DNA from: Parapedobacter flavus | Lineage (GTDB): Bacteria > Bacteroidota > Bacteroidia > Sphingobacteriales > Sphingobacteriaceae | Length of the DNA: 64,000 nucleotides | Assembly: GCF_035818675.1 (NCBI RefSeq) | Contig: NZ_JAYKZZ010000015.1 | Coordinates: forward strand, 186,001 to 250,000 | Direction of reading: 5' to 3' | In this document: piece by piece, positions 45,226 through 53,800 of the stretch | Position numbering within the stretch: position 1 is the stretch's first letter | Layout: each line of letters opens with the position of its first letter | Made by a program: the position numbers and the translations under genes | Notes under the pieces: generated by a model | Database searches by the model: none | Seen by the model: only the letters and a program-made list of their open reading frames with translations | What the model was told of the DNA's origin: nothing

Positions 45226-45233
45226 TATCTTTG
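45226..45233 (+). promoter_or_regulatory. Putative -7 element before the symporter gene
   Basis: TATCTTTG fully matches TAnnTTTG and lies 34 bases before the SSS symporter start. It suggests the transporter also has its own promoter, separate from the isomerase-kinase transcript. Confidence 0.45.
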
Positions 45234-45266
45234 TTCCTTTGAGAGGAATAACCAAAATAAATCCAA

Positions 45267-46826
45267 ATGAACAATCTTCCCCTTATTGATATTTCCGTCA
45301 TCATCGTCTATCTCTTGGCCATGTTATTCGTGGGCATTTGGTTTTCACGGAAAAACAAGAGTTCGGAGCAATTCACCAAAGCCTCGGGGATGATTCCCGG
45401 TTGGGCAGTGGGCATTTCGCTATATGCCACGTTTCTCAGTAGTAATACCTTTCTCGGCGTACCGGGAAAAGCATTCGGTGCGAACTGGAATTCATTGGTG
45501 TTTAGCCTGTCCATGCCACTAGCCGCATGGGCCGCCGTAAAATACTTTGTGCCCTTTTATCGCACGACAGGCGGCATTTCTGCCTACACTCATCTGGAGC
45601 ACCGGTTCGGGGCTTGGGCCCGCACGTACGCTGTGGTATGTTTTCTGCTTACGCAGTTGGCACGGATGGGTTCTATTTTTTTTGGTATCGCCCTCAGCCT
45701 GCAGGCACTTACCGGATTCGATATGACTACCATCATGATTGTTACGGGCATCTGCATCGTTATCTATACGGTAATGGGTGGCATGGAGGCGGTAATCTGG
45801 ACCGAAGTGGTACAGGGCGTTCTACTCACGTTTGGCGGTCTGTTGGTGCTATACCTCGTGCTCACCCACATCGATGGCGGCGTTTCGGGTATGGTCGATA
45901 TCGGCATGGCCGATGGGAAGTTCAGCCTGGGTAGCTTTGACGCGGACTTTATAGGGCCGTCGTTCTGGGTGATCCTGCTGTATGGTTTTTTCATCAACCT
46001 CAATAACTTCGGCATGGACCAGAACTATGTGCAGCGCTACCACACGGCAAAGTCGGCCAGGGAAGCGGCAAAGTCGGTGTGGTTGTGCGTCAAAATTTAC
46101 ATTCCCATCTCTTTGCTTTTTTTCATTATTGGGTCGGCGTTATATGCCTACTACGCCCAAAATCCCGAGTTGACCGATACCATCAAGCTACAAACCGCGG
46201 CAGAACGGTTGCCTACCGGAGCCACCCAAAGCGAGCTCAGCGCTCTTGCAGCTACGCTAACGGCCGCGGACTATGGCGACAAGGTAATGCCTCATTTCAT
46301 GGTCAATATGGTGCCCGTAGGACTACTGGGCTTGGTCATATCCGCTATCCTGGCCGCCGCGATGAGCACCATCAGCTCGGGTATGAACGCCTCGGCCACG
46401 GTGTTTACCGAAGACGTGTACAAACGGTATATCCGCCCACGCAGCACCAGCAAGCAATCGCTACGGATGTTATTTATCGCCACTGCCGTATTTGGTGTTT
46501 TAGGCATGGTAGCGGGCGTGGGGATGATCGGCGTTCAAAGCATCCTGGATGTATGGTGGGAACTTTCGGGCATTTTTGCCGGTGGCATGTTGGGCCTGTT
46601 CCTTTTGGGGATCATCAGTAAAAAGGCCAATAACAACGATGCGGTCATCGCGGTCATTGCGGGGGTGTTGGCTATTCTTTGGATGACCTTTTCTTATCTC
46701 ATTCCCGACCAATACAGCTACCTGCGCTATCCGCTGCACGCGAATATGATCATTGTTGTGGGAACGTTGGTGATTTCGTTGGTGGGATCGGGGCTGGCGA
46801 AGCTACGCGCCTCGTTTGGATCTTGA
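45267..46826 (+). CDS. Sodium:solute symporter (SSS family), probable sugar importer
   Basis: A 519-aa polytopic membrane protein with about 13 hydrophobic segments, starting ISVIIVYLLAMLFVGIWFSR. SSS landmarks are GWAVGISLYATFLSSNTFLG (sodium site region), RMGSIFFGIALSLQALTG, TVMGGMEAVIWTEVVQGVLL and AAAMSTISSGMNASATVFTE. It resembles the SGLT/sialic acid branch. Being last in the AraC-isomerase-kinase locus, it likely brings in the sugar with Na+. It ends at a region of degenerate repeats without a clear terminator. Confidence 0.9.
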   Translation: MNNLPLIDISVIIVYLLAMLFVGIWFSRKNKSSEQFTKASGMIPGWAVGISLYATFLSSNTFLGVPGKAFGANWNSLVFSLSMPLAAWAAVKYFVPFYRTTGGISAYTHLEHRFGAWARTYAVVCFLLTQLARMGSIFFGIALSLQALTGFDMTTIMIVTGICIVIYTVMGGMEAVIWTEVVQGVLLTFGGLLVLYLVLTHIDGGVSGMVDIGMADGKFSLGSFDADFIGPSFWVILLYGFFINLNNFGMDQNYVQRYHTAKSAREAAKSVWLCVKIYIPISLLFFIIGSALYAYYAQNPELTDTIKLQTAAERLPTGATQSELSALAATLTAADYGDKVMPHFMVNMVPVGLLGLVISAILAAAMSTISSGMNASATVFTEDVYKRYIRPRSTSKQSLRMLFIATAVFGVLGMVAGVGMIGVQSILDVWWELSGIFAGGMLGLFLLGIISKKANNNDAVIAVIAGVLAILWMTFSYLIPDQYSYLRYPLHANMIIVVGTLVISLVGSGLAKLRASFGS

Positions 46827-46891
46827 TTTCGCTGTTTTTGTTTTTTCTTGTACACGGCCACATGTTTCATATACACCGCAATATTTTTGTC

Positions 46892-47210
46892 GGGCCGCAT
46901 AAGCATCATGTTCCTATGCATAACAATAGTCTTCCCGGGCAACACTGTTTTCAAATGCCGCGCCAGGAAGTACAAGTGCGGTAGTACAAACCTGTGGCGC
47001 CACATAACAGCCATGTTTTCCGTCAAAGCAGTTTTAGCGCCCCGCGCTTGCAAACACAAATGCCGTATATTAAACCTGTTGTACGTCGTGAGAGGCCCAT
47101 TCGGCCACGAAGCAAGTTTGTGCTACCGCATTACAACTTTGTTTCGCCGCATAACAAGTTTGTTCCTAGTCAAAACTGTTTTCAAGTGCCGCGCTTGAAA
47201 ATACACCCGC
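46892..47210. repeat. Degenerate repeat region, three ~60-bp copies
   Basis: The 523 bases between the symporter and the FN3 gene carry no convincing gene. Three copies of a 60-bp unit are visible at about 46914-46973, 46998-47057 and 47146-47205. All keep the order CATAACA, a GTT(C/T)C-like block, a TGTTTTCAA-like block, then GCCGCGC. Shorter partial copies lie at about 46893 (GCCGCATAAGCATCATGTTC) and 47127 (CCGCATTACAACTTTG). A GCGGTAGTACAAACCTGT stretch near 46978 is an imperfect inverse of sequence near 47113-47130. Small open frames here are translations of the repeats. Confidence 0.7.
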
Positions 47211-47260
47211 GGCGGAACTAACTTATCCCGCTGGATAACAAGCGTTTTATCCTGCGTATC

Positions 47261-47302
47261 AAAAAAGAAGCGCGGCGGTTCAAAACAGAACCGCCGCGCT
47301 TC
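47261..47302 (-). terminator. Strong terminator of the FN3 gene
   Basis: A perfect 15-bp GC-rich stem (GAAGCGCGGCGGTTC and its complement) with an AAAACA loop. Read on the minus strand it is followed by six T, and it lies 48 bases after the stop of the minus-strand FN3 gene. Confidence 0.88.
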
Positions 47303-47349
47303 ATGCGATATCCCGCGTATAAGAACGTGCTTCTTACCACGTTATCCCA

Positions 47350-47988
47350 TTAATCCACCCACGCTTTTCGGGTGGCTACCGGGCTCCAGGCGCTTACGCC
47401 ATGTCGGTTCGTCGCACGTACGCGGAAATGGTAACGCACGCCGTCTTCTACCGGTGCGTAATAGTTGCGCCGTGAATCGGACACCAGTGGAAGCGATTGC
47501 CACAGCGGTTGGCCTTGTTCATCCAGTTCTGTTGCGATCTGCATCTCGTACTGGTACGCTGCGCGGATGGGCTCAAAGCCCAGCAGAATTTCGGCTGGCC
47601 GGTTTGACTGGCGGATGTGCGTCCACGACGGTGCATCAGGTTCCCGACCGCTCTTTCGGTCTTGCACCGGATAGAATCCGGAGCTCAGCTGGACGGAACT
47701 AATCTGGGTGAAGTTGTTGATATAACTTGTGGTACGTCGCATCATCACAAGCAGGGCTTCCCGGGCCTCGTCTTTCTCCTCCTTCTGTTTGCCGCTGGCG
47801 CGCCCGTTGGCCGTAATGGCTTGCTTGGCTACATAGTCCAGTGCTACGGGTTCATATTCGGCAAAAGGTGGATTGAGATCGGGGAAATTAGCATTGGTTT
47901 GCAATGCGTCTACGGTGCGTGTGGCCAAAGATGCGAGGTCTGTGTCGCTTAGGCCACTGTAGTTGGTAATTAATTTTGGTGTTTTCAT
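47350..47988 (-). CDS. Fibronectin type III domain protein, function unknown
   Basis: A 212-aa protein without a signal peptide, starting MKTPKLITNYSGLSDTDLAS. The first ~100 residues look helical and charged (GRASGKQKEEKDEAREALLV) and are of unknown fold. The last ~95 residues resemble one FN3 module: RQSNRPAEILLGFEPIRAAY, then YHFRVRATNRHGVSAWSPVA, the latter being the typical G-strand end. The gene is monocistronic with its own strong terminator. The 600-base upstream region carries 10-bp repeats. I do not know its role. Confidence 0.7.
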   Translation of the reverse strand: MKTPKLITNYSGLSDTDLASLATRTVDALQTNANFPDLNPPFAEYEPVALDYVAKQAITANGRASGKQKEEKDEAREALLVMMRRTTSYINNFTQISSVQLSSGFYPVQDRKSGREPDAPSWTHIRQSNRPAEILLGFEPIRAAYQYEMQIATELDEQGQPLWQSLPLVSDSRRNYYAPVEDGVRYHFRVRATNRHGVSAWSPVATRKAWVD

Positions 47989-48057
47989 CTTTTTATTTTT
48001 TTTAATTGCTGATGAGCGCTCGATGTAAATAATTATTGCCTTTTGTGTCTATAACAT

Positions 48058-48237
48058 TTACATCTCGGTTTCATTTTTCTTAATGTTGTTGTATTTCCTT
48101 GATTTTACGTTGATGGTTCCTTCCCATCGTTTACATTCGCCTGTTTCATGTTGGCTAAGGTCGGTTGGCGCTGACCGACCGTAGCCGTTGTTTTTGTTTC
48201 CGGGGCCTGCCCGGATTGGGTGCTGTTTGATTTCCAT
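48058..48237 (-). CDS. Possible small protein, doubtful
   Basis: A 59-codon frame beginning MEIKQHPIRAGPGNKNNGYG lies between the FN3 gene and the 10-bp repeats, on the FN3 strand. It is polar, with no membrane segment or known motif. The longer frame reaching 48324 would translate the repeat array. Coding status is uncertain; it may be only an open stretch of leader. Confidence 0.2.
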   Translation of the reverse strand: MEIKQHPIRAGPGNKNNGYGRSAPTDLSQHETGECKRWEGTINVKSRKYNNIKKNETEM

Positions 48238-48300
48238 ATGAAAGACTTTTGTTTTGCAGGGACAAATTGAAGAGAAAAGCAAAGGCTGGGAAATTTTTGA

Positions 48301-48340
48301 ACAAACTTGGACAAACTTGGACAAACTTGAACAACGTACA
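48301..48340. repeat. Array of 10-bp repeats, unit ACAAACTTGG
   Basis: ACAAACTTGG at 48301 and 48311 and ACAAACTTGA at 48321 follow one another exactly; the next ten bases begin ACAA. The array sits in the 603-base gap between the divergent FN3 gene and the phosphatase gene. A 10-bp period puts every copy on one helix face, as expected for a protein-binding array, but no binder is known. Confidence 0.85.
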
Positions 48341-48410
48341 GACTTTGTTTCTCAACGGATCAACCATTGAAGCAAATTAATGCATGCAATTTCAACGGGA
48401 ATCATGTTGG

Positions 48411-48460
48411 CGTAAATTGGCGTAAATTGGCGTGAATTTGCGCCAAATTCCGCCAAAGCG
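48411..48460. repeat. Second array of 10-bp repeats, unit CGTAAATTGG
   Basis: CGTAAATTGG at 48411 and 48421, CGTGAATTTG at 48431, then CGCCAAATTC and CGCCAAAGCG at 48441 and 48451, all in exact 10-base steps. The third and fourth units form an imperfect hairpin (TTGGCG with CGCCAA). The unit shares AA and TTGG with the first array, which begins exactly 110 bases earlier. Confidence 0.85.
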
Positions 48461-48538
48461 CCTACTCAGTTGACTTACTTCGCTAACATCCTACAATAGC
48501 CAGCCAATTTGGTATAAACGCCGGAGGGGTTAACGAGA

Positions 48539-48546
48539 TACCTTTG
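48539..48546 (+). promoter_or_regulatory. Putative -7 promoter element of the phosphatase gene
   Basis: TACCTTTG matches TAnnTTTG fully, 46 bases before the ATG. A TTTG lies at 48508-48511 but the spacer of 27 is too long for a standard -33 box. Confidence 0.45.
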
Positions 48547-48591
48547 GGGATATTAATTCAATTAAAAGTTCAACGTTTACTTTCGTATCCA

Positions 48592-49893
48592 ATGCGTGCT
48601 AAAAGCAAACAACGTATCGTTAGCCTTCTGTTTCTTGTAGCTGCCTGCAATTGGTTGCCGGCCGCTGGTCAGGAGCTGACCGATTCCCTGCCGCGGCGTA
48701 TTATTTTAAATGTGACGGAAGATCTGGCATCCTCAATTGCGATTAACTGGCAAACATCGGGTCAAGTGAAAGCGAGTTTTGCAGAGCTCGCCGTCGCCGA
48801 TGCGGATCCCCGTTTCGTAGCGAGGGCGATTAGGAAAAAAGCAGCAACCGAGCGGGTGAACCTAGGGGATGCCGTTTCGCCCAACTACCATTCATTGATT
48901 TTCGACGACCTTATTCCCAATACCAAATATGCGTACCGGGTCGGTGGAGGAAACCATTGGAGTGAATGGTTCCATTTTGTTACCGCCAGTGATAAGCCGA
49001 CAGATCCGTTCCAGTTTATCTATTTCGGCGACGTGCAGGTAAATATCCGGTCGCTGTGGTCGCGCGTCGTACGGGAGGCATTCGCGAAAGCGCCGAACGC
49101 CCGGTTACAGCTGTATGCCGGTGATCTCATCAACCGTGCAAACCGAGATGAAGAATGGGCCGATTGGTTTGCGGCTGGAGGATTCATCCACAGCATGATC
49201 CCCGGACTCCCTTCGCCCGGCAACCACGACCATGTTGACTTACCCAATGGAGAAAGGGCCGCATCGGTATTTTGGAGACCCCAGTTTAATCTGCCACTAA
49301 ACGGCCCCGAAGGATTGGAGGAAACCTGTTATTTTGTCGATGTGCAGGGGGTAAGATTTATATCCCTTAATTCGGACCAAGCCGAAGAATCAGACCATTA
49401 CTTGGAAACCCAGCGGATATGGCTGGAGCGCATTTTGGAGCATAACCCCAATACCTGGACGGTCTTGACCTTCCATCATCCCATCTATTCACCCAAAGGC
49501 ACACGGGATAACAAGCGGATGCGTGAAACATTCAAGCCGCTTTTCGACCGTTATGGAGTTGACCTGGTGCTCCAGGGCCACGACCACACCTATGCGCGGG
49601 GGATGGACAAGATCCCGATGGATGACAACGGAAAAACATCGGGAACCATGTATGTGGTTTCGGTAAGCGGTCCGAAGATGACCGGTAGCCACGTGGAGAA
49701 AAAATCTTGGATGGATCGATCGGCAATCTACACCCAATTATTTCAAATCATTGATGTCTCTCCCCAGAAATTATCTTTTAAGGCTTATTTGGCCACCGGA
49801 GAACTTTATGACGCATTTGATTTGATCAAGCAAGAAGGAGCCAAAAATAAATTGATTGACAAGGTACCGGCGGGTATGCCGGAGCGTCAGTGA
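48592..49893 (+). CDS. Purple-acid-phosphatase-like metallophosphoesterase
   Basis: A 433-aa secreted enzyme. The ATG at 48592 (MRAKSKQRIVSLLFLVAACN) gives a good signal peptide cleaved near PAAGQELTD; a TTG at 48544 would bury it. Residues about 25-130 form the FN3-like N-terminal domain of purple acid phosphatases (TEDLASSIAINWQTSGQVK). The dimetal catalytic motifs follow: FIYFGDVQVN, QLYAGDLINR, SPGNHDH, LTFHHPIYSP and LQGHDHTYARG. The reaction is phosphomonoester hydrolysis in the periplasm or outside; substrate unknown. A TACCTTTG -7 element is at 48539-48546. Confidence 0.88.
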   Translation: MRAKSKQRIVSLLFLVAACNWLPAAGQELTDSLPRRIILNVTEDLASSIAINWQTSGQVKASFAELAVADADPRFVARAIRKKAATERVNLGDAVSPNYHSLIFDDLIPNTKYAYRVGGGNHWSEWFHFVTASDKPTDPFQFIYFGDVQVNIRSLWSRVVREAFAKAPNARLQLYAGDLINRANRDEEWADWFAAGGFIHSMIPGLPSPGNHDHVDLPNGERAASVFWRPQFNLPLNGPEGLEETCYFVDVQGVRFISLNSDQAEESDHYLETQRIWLERILEHNPNTWTVLTFHHPIYSPKGTRDNKRMRETFKPLFDRYGVDLVLQGHDHTYARGMDKIPMDDNGKTSGTMYVVSVSGPKMTGSHVEKKSWMDRSAIYTQLFQIIDVSPQKLSFKAYLATGELYDAFDLIKQEGAKNKLIDKVPAGMPERQ

Positions 49894-50255
49894 ATCGGTC
49901 ACCTTGCGGACCGGATACAATTAAACACTTGCCGGTAAAAGGTAAACACGGACGGTAAGGAAGCATTTGCTTGCCGCGTATGAGTAAATGCTACCCATAT
50001 CGTTTCACGGTATGGCCAGCGGGTGAACATCTTACCCGGATCTATCGGCCGTGGTTTGCGCCTAGACATTTACCATGAAATCTGGTTTTCTGTCAACGAA
50101 ATTAAGCAATGTCCCAAAATTGCACGTTCTGGTACGAATCGGTCGTTTGGTGTGAAAATGTTTCCATTTGGTTGATTAAATTTTTCCGATAACCCTCCAA
50201 TGGGCAATTTAGCATAAAACCGATTGTTTTATCATTACGTAAAATTGAATTAAGC
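49894..50255 (+). other. 362-base gap before the candidate peptide gene
   Basis: No gene is supported here. Two very short frames are present, 49980-50078 (32 codons, MSKCYPYRFTVWPAGE) and 50070-50150 (26 codons, MKSGFLSTKLSNVP), neither with a ribosome site or known motif. The sequence becomes AT-rich from about 50080, consistent with a promoter region, but I find no full TAnnTTTG match. Confidence 0.4.
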
Positions 50256-50423
50256 ATGGAAAAATTGACCATTGAACAAATCGAGCAGTACCTACGCGTC
50301 GACAAAGAAATCATTTGCAGTGTAAACCATCAACAGACGCGGGAGGGGCAGCCTTTATGGGGCGAGGATACCAGTAGTAGTATAACGTTTACCACGACAA
50401 CAACCGGACTGATGAACGGATGA
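50256..50423 (+). CDS. Candidate RiPP precursor peptide, Ser/Thr-rich tail
   Basis: A 55-aa frame, MEKLTIEQIEQYLRVDKEII followed by CSVNHQQTREGQPLWG and the tail EDTSSSITFTTTTTGLMNG. The first half is charged and helix-prone like a RiPP leader, without an evident FNLD box. Nine of the twelve residues 39-50 are Ser or Thr, the substrates of a LanB dehydratase. The only cysteine is residue 21, in the presumed leader, so classical lanthionine rings could not form inside the tail. No double-glycine cleavage site is seen. It lies 30 bases before a receiver gene that overlaps a lanB gene. Coding status and role are inferred from context and composition. Confidence 0.6.
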   Translation: MEKLTIEQIEQYLRVDKEIICSVNHQQTREGQPLWGEDTSSSITFTTTTTGLMNG

Positions 50424-50453
50424 TGTCCGACCGGGCGCGAATAGCTGCATAGC

Positions 50454-50822
50454 ATGTACGATTGTATCATCGTGGAGAATGAACCGCAGTCGATTGCGAT
50501 GATGAAAGATTGCATTTCGAGCAGAACGGATTTACGGCTTGTCGGTGTAGCAAAAGAACTGGAGCAATTCAGGCTATTGTTAACAGACGTTACCCCGGAT
50601 ATTATCTTCCTGGATTTCGTCATCCCCCCGGGCATCGCCCGGGGGTTCCATTATGGCATGTTGCCAAAGGGTTCGAGCATTGTCGTCATATCGGCAATAC
50701 CCTTGCACCTTTATGCTGATGCCCATCTCTTGCATTCGCCCTATGAACTTCCCAAACCCGTTTCGTTGAACATGTTCAATCAATGTATTCAACAAATTAT
50801 CACTGCGCGGAATGAAAGATGA
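50454..50822 (+). CDS. Single-domain receiver protein with altered acidic pocket
   Basis: A 122-aa protein that is only a receiver domain, without an output domain. The start MYDCIIVENEPQSIAMMKDC aligns with LytTR-type receivers such as the one at 53.9-54.6 kb (MMSCIALDDEP), but the acidic pair DD is E8-N9 here. A possible phosphoacceptor D54 (IIFLDFVIPPG) is followed by a segment lacking the usual MPxxxG. S80 and K101 (ELPKPV) are kept. It may therefore be poorly phosphorylated or act as a protein-binding module. It overlaps lanB by 4 bases (ATGA), so it is translated with the dehydratase. Confidence 0.75.
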   Translation: MYDCIIVENEPQSIAMMKDCISSRTDLRLVGVAKELEQFRLLLTDVTPDIIFLDFVIPPGIARGFHYGMLPKGSSIVVISAIPLHLYADAHLLHSPYELPKPVSLNMFNQCIQQIITARNER

Positions 50823-53800
50823 CGCGTAAAGAACAGGGCATGGAGGCGTTAGATTTCTTTCTGCTACGAGTACCCAGGCTTCCGTTGAAGACTTTGGGAA
50901 ACCTCAATAGCCATAATACAGTAGATGCGCTCGATACCTATTTCCGGAAGCTTTTTGACCACCCCGAGTTGCAGGATGCCATTTTTCTGGCCAGCGAAGA
51001 ACTTGCGTCGTTACTCGACGGATGTTTGAAGTGCCATGAGCCCATTCCGCTTGGCATCCTTACGACAATGTATAAGTATGTGTCACGAATGGCGATGAGG
51101 GCGACGCCATTCGGGAAGTTCTCGGGAATCGCGCTGGGCGAGATCGGTGATGGAACTGAAATCGGTCTGACGGGACATCAAGCCTGTTCCTTCCGTTTTG
51201 ATATGGGTTTAACGGTGTACCTGTCTAAGCAAGCATTGAAAGACCGATCGTTGCGCTATAATTTACGGTTTAGAAGCAACGAAAGCTTATATGAGCTGGA
51301 AAGCCAATTTCGCTACATAGAATACCAAGATGTCGGCAATAAACGTACGTACAGGTGGGTGCGGGTACCTAAGACACCTGTTTTGCTCGCTATTATTGCG
51401 CACGCGAAAGAAAGCCAATCTTTTAGTCGGTTAATCGACCTGCTGGTAGTGATGGGCATACCGGCCGATAGGGCCGCATCATATCTGAATACCTTGGTGG
51501 ATGAACAGCTGCTACTTCCGGATCTGGAACCCGCCGTAACGGGGGGCGACCATTTTCAGCTACTTTTCGAAAAAATAATGGCTTCCGCCCCCAACCATCG
51601 GCTGGTCACCGCCCTCAAGGAAATGCACCATATACGGGATGGATGCGCAACGGCTCGAGCCACGGTTTCGGCCACCAAGGCATCATTAGGTACACTCCTG
51701 CACGGTTGGACAGGTAAAGATATTATACAAGCGGATTCGCGAGTGGTTGCGCACCAAAACCGGTTGGACAAGGGAATGGTAGATACCCTTCTAAAAGAAA
51801 TCAATCAATTGTTGCCGTTAAACCGGGTAAATATTCCGCCGTCGTTGCTAATGTTCAGACGACGTTTTGTCGCTCGGTATGGTGATATGGAAATACCTTT
51901 GATGGAAGCACTTGACCAAGACCGTGGTATTGGCTACGGGGAAAAAAATGGCCAGTATCTGGAGAATAGTCCGTTGCTGAAGGGTTTGGCGTTGAGCCAC
52001 CATATTGGTAGCGCCGACGGGCATTTGCCGTTTGCACACCAAATCCTCGGACGATGTTGGCGTGGTATGGGGACTTCCGTACGTGAGGTTATGCTGGACG
52101 CTGATCACATTGAAGGTATCGCTGCTAAGTCGACCGACCACGCGTTACCACTGTCGGGCTATATGTTTGGCAATTTACTGCAATCAGTCGGCACGTCCGG
52201 CAATAAAGACGATTTCCGTTTCAACCTGCTAGCCTGTGCCGGCCCGTCAGCCCTTCCGTTGATGGCCCGGTTTTCCCATCTCGACACCCAGCTAAGGAAC
52301 AAGATTGTCGCTTGTGCTACCGCGGAACAGCAAGCATGCCCCGATGTTATATTAGCTGAGGTCGTCCATCTTCCCAAAGAGCGTATGGGGAATATCTTGC
52401 AGCGCCCTGCACTGAGGCGGTACGAGATTCCGTTACTTGGAAGAAGCGGAGTAGATAGCGACTTCCAGCTACCGTTGTCCGACCTTTTGGTAACTGTACG
52501 GGACGGGCGGGTTGTGTTGCGTTCGCTGCGGTTGGGTAAAGTGGTGGAGCCCCGGTTAAGCAGTGCGCACAATTACCGTTTCGGTATCACTGCTTATCAA
52601 TTCCTGTGCGACCTCCAGCACCAGACAAATGCCTTGGATATTTCCTGGGATTGGGGAACAATGAAATCCCTTCCTTTCTTACCCCGGATCAGCTACAAAC
52701 ACCTTATCCTATGTCGTGCGCAATGGAATATCCCACAATCGTTCCTTGCTGAATTTCCGAACATCGATTATGAGGAGGTTGCGTGTCGTTTACAAAAGGA
52801 TTTCGATTTACCCCAGCATACGCTCTTAGCAGATGCCGATAACGAGCTTCCTCTCGACCTCGCTAACCCTGTCGCTCAAAAGGTGCTGGTGGATCGACTG
52901 AAAAAGGGGAATCTGAAATTGTATGAATCGCTATTCCATGAATTCCAAAGTCCCGTGGTAGATCAGGATAACCTACGCTATGCAAATGAAGCAATCATTC
53001 CCTTTAAAACCGGGTCTACCATCCGAGCTTCTAAAACGGCACCACACGCTATGGTAAACATCCAACGTGATTTCCCGCCCGGATCCGAGTGGGTTTATCT
53101 GAAACTTTATTGCGGCGAGCGGGATGCTGACGATATCTTGTCCAATAACATTGCTCCGCTCGTGAAAACTTTTGTTGATGCGAAATCGATCGAAAAGTGG
53201 TTCTTTGTCCGCTATCACGATCCCGAACCGCATCTTAGGATCAGATTCCTGTTAGCGGACGCAAGGATGTTCCCGCAATTGGCCAAGCATATTGGCGAAA
53301 ATATCATGCCATTGCTAGCAAGTAGACAGGTGCAACGCATGGTATACGATACCTACACGCGGGAATTGGAACGCTACGGATTCGATACGATGGAAAGTTG
53401 TGAGTCCATTTTCCATATAGACAGTTGTTGTATTTTACAATTGCTACCCCTGTTTTTGGGTCCAGAAGGCGAACGGTTGCGTTGGCTCAGCGCGATGGCC
53501 GGAGTCGCACAATTGCTTGCTGCTTTCGGGCTCGATACGGTAACCAAGCAGAGATGGCTTGACGCTTGGAAATTAGCCTTTTATGAGGAATTTGCGATGG
53601 ATAAGAAACGGCAACGATCACTTGACCTCCGTTACAGGGAACATCGGCTTGTTTTGGAGGCGTTTTTAAATGAAGAAACAACCCATCAATCGGTACATGT
53701 CGCCCTCGGTTATCGACGGGATGCTCTACAGCGGATCGTCGGACAAATGGGCACACGCCGAGCGCAGCAACAGTTGTTATTAAGCCTGTGTCACATGTTC

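Noticed and set aside
46848..47221. Overlapping frames of 116 and 75 codons in the repeat region
   Set aside because: They translate the same degenerate DNA repeats in different frames, lack ribosome sites and show no stable domain; treated as repeat DNA.
48301..48460. CRISPR array
   Set aside because: Units are 10 bp and directly adjacent with no spacers, and no cas genes are present.
49980..50150. Two tiny frames as additional precursor peptides
   Set aside because: They lack a Ser/Thr/Cys-rich core, ribosome sites and similarity to the candidate at 50256.
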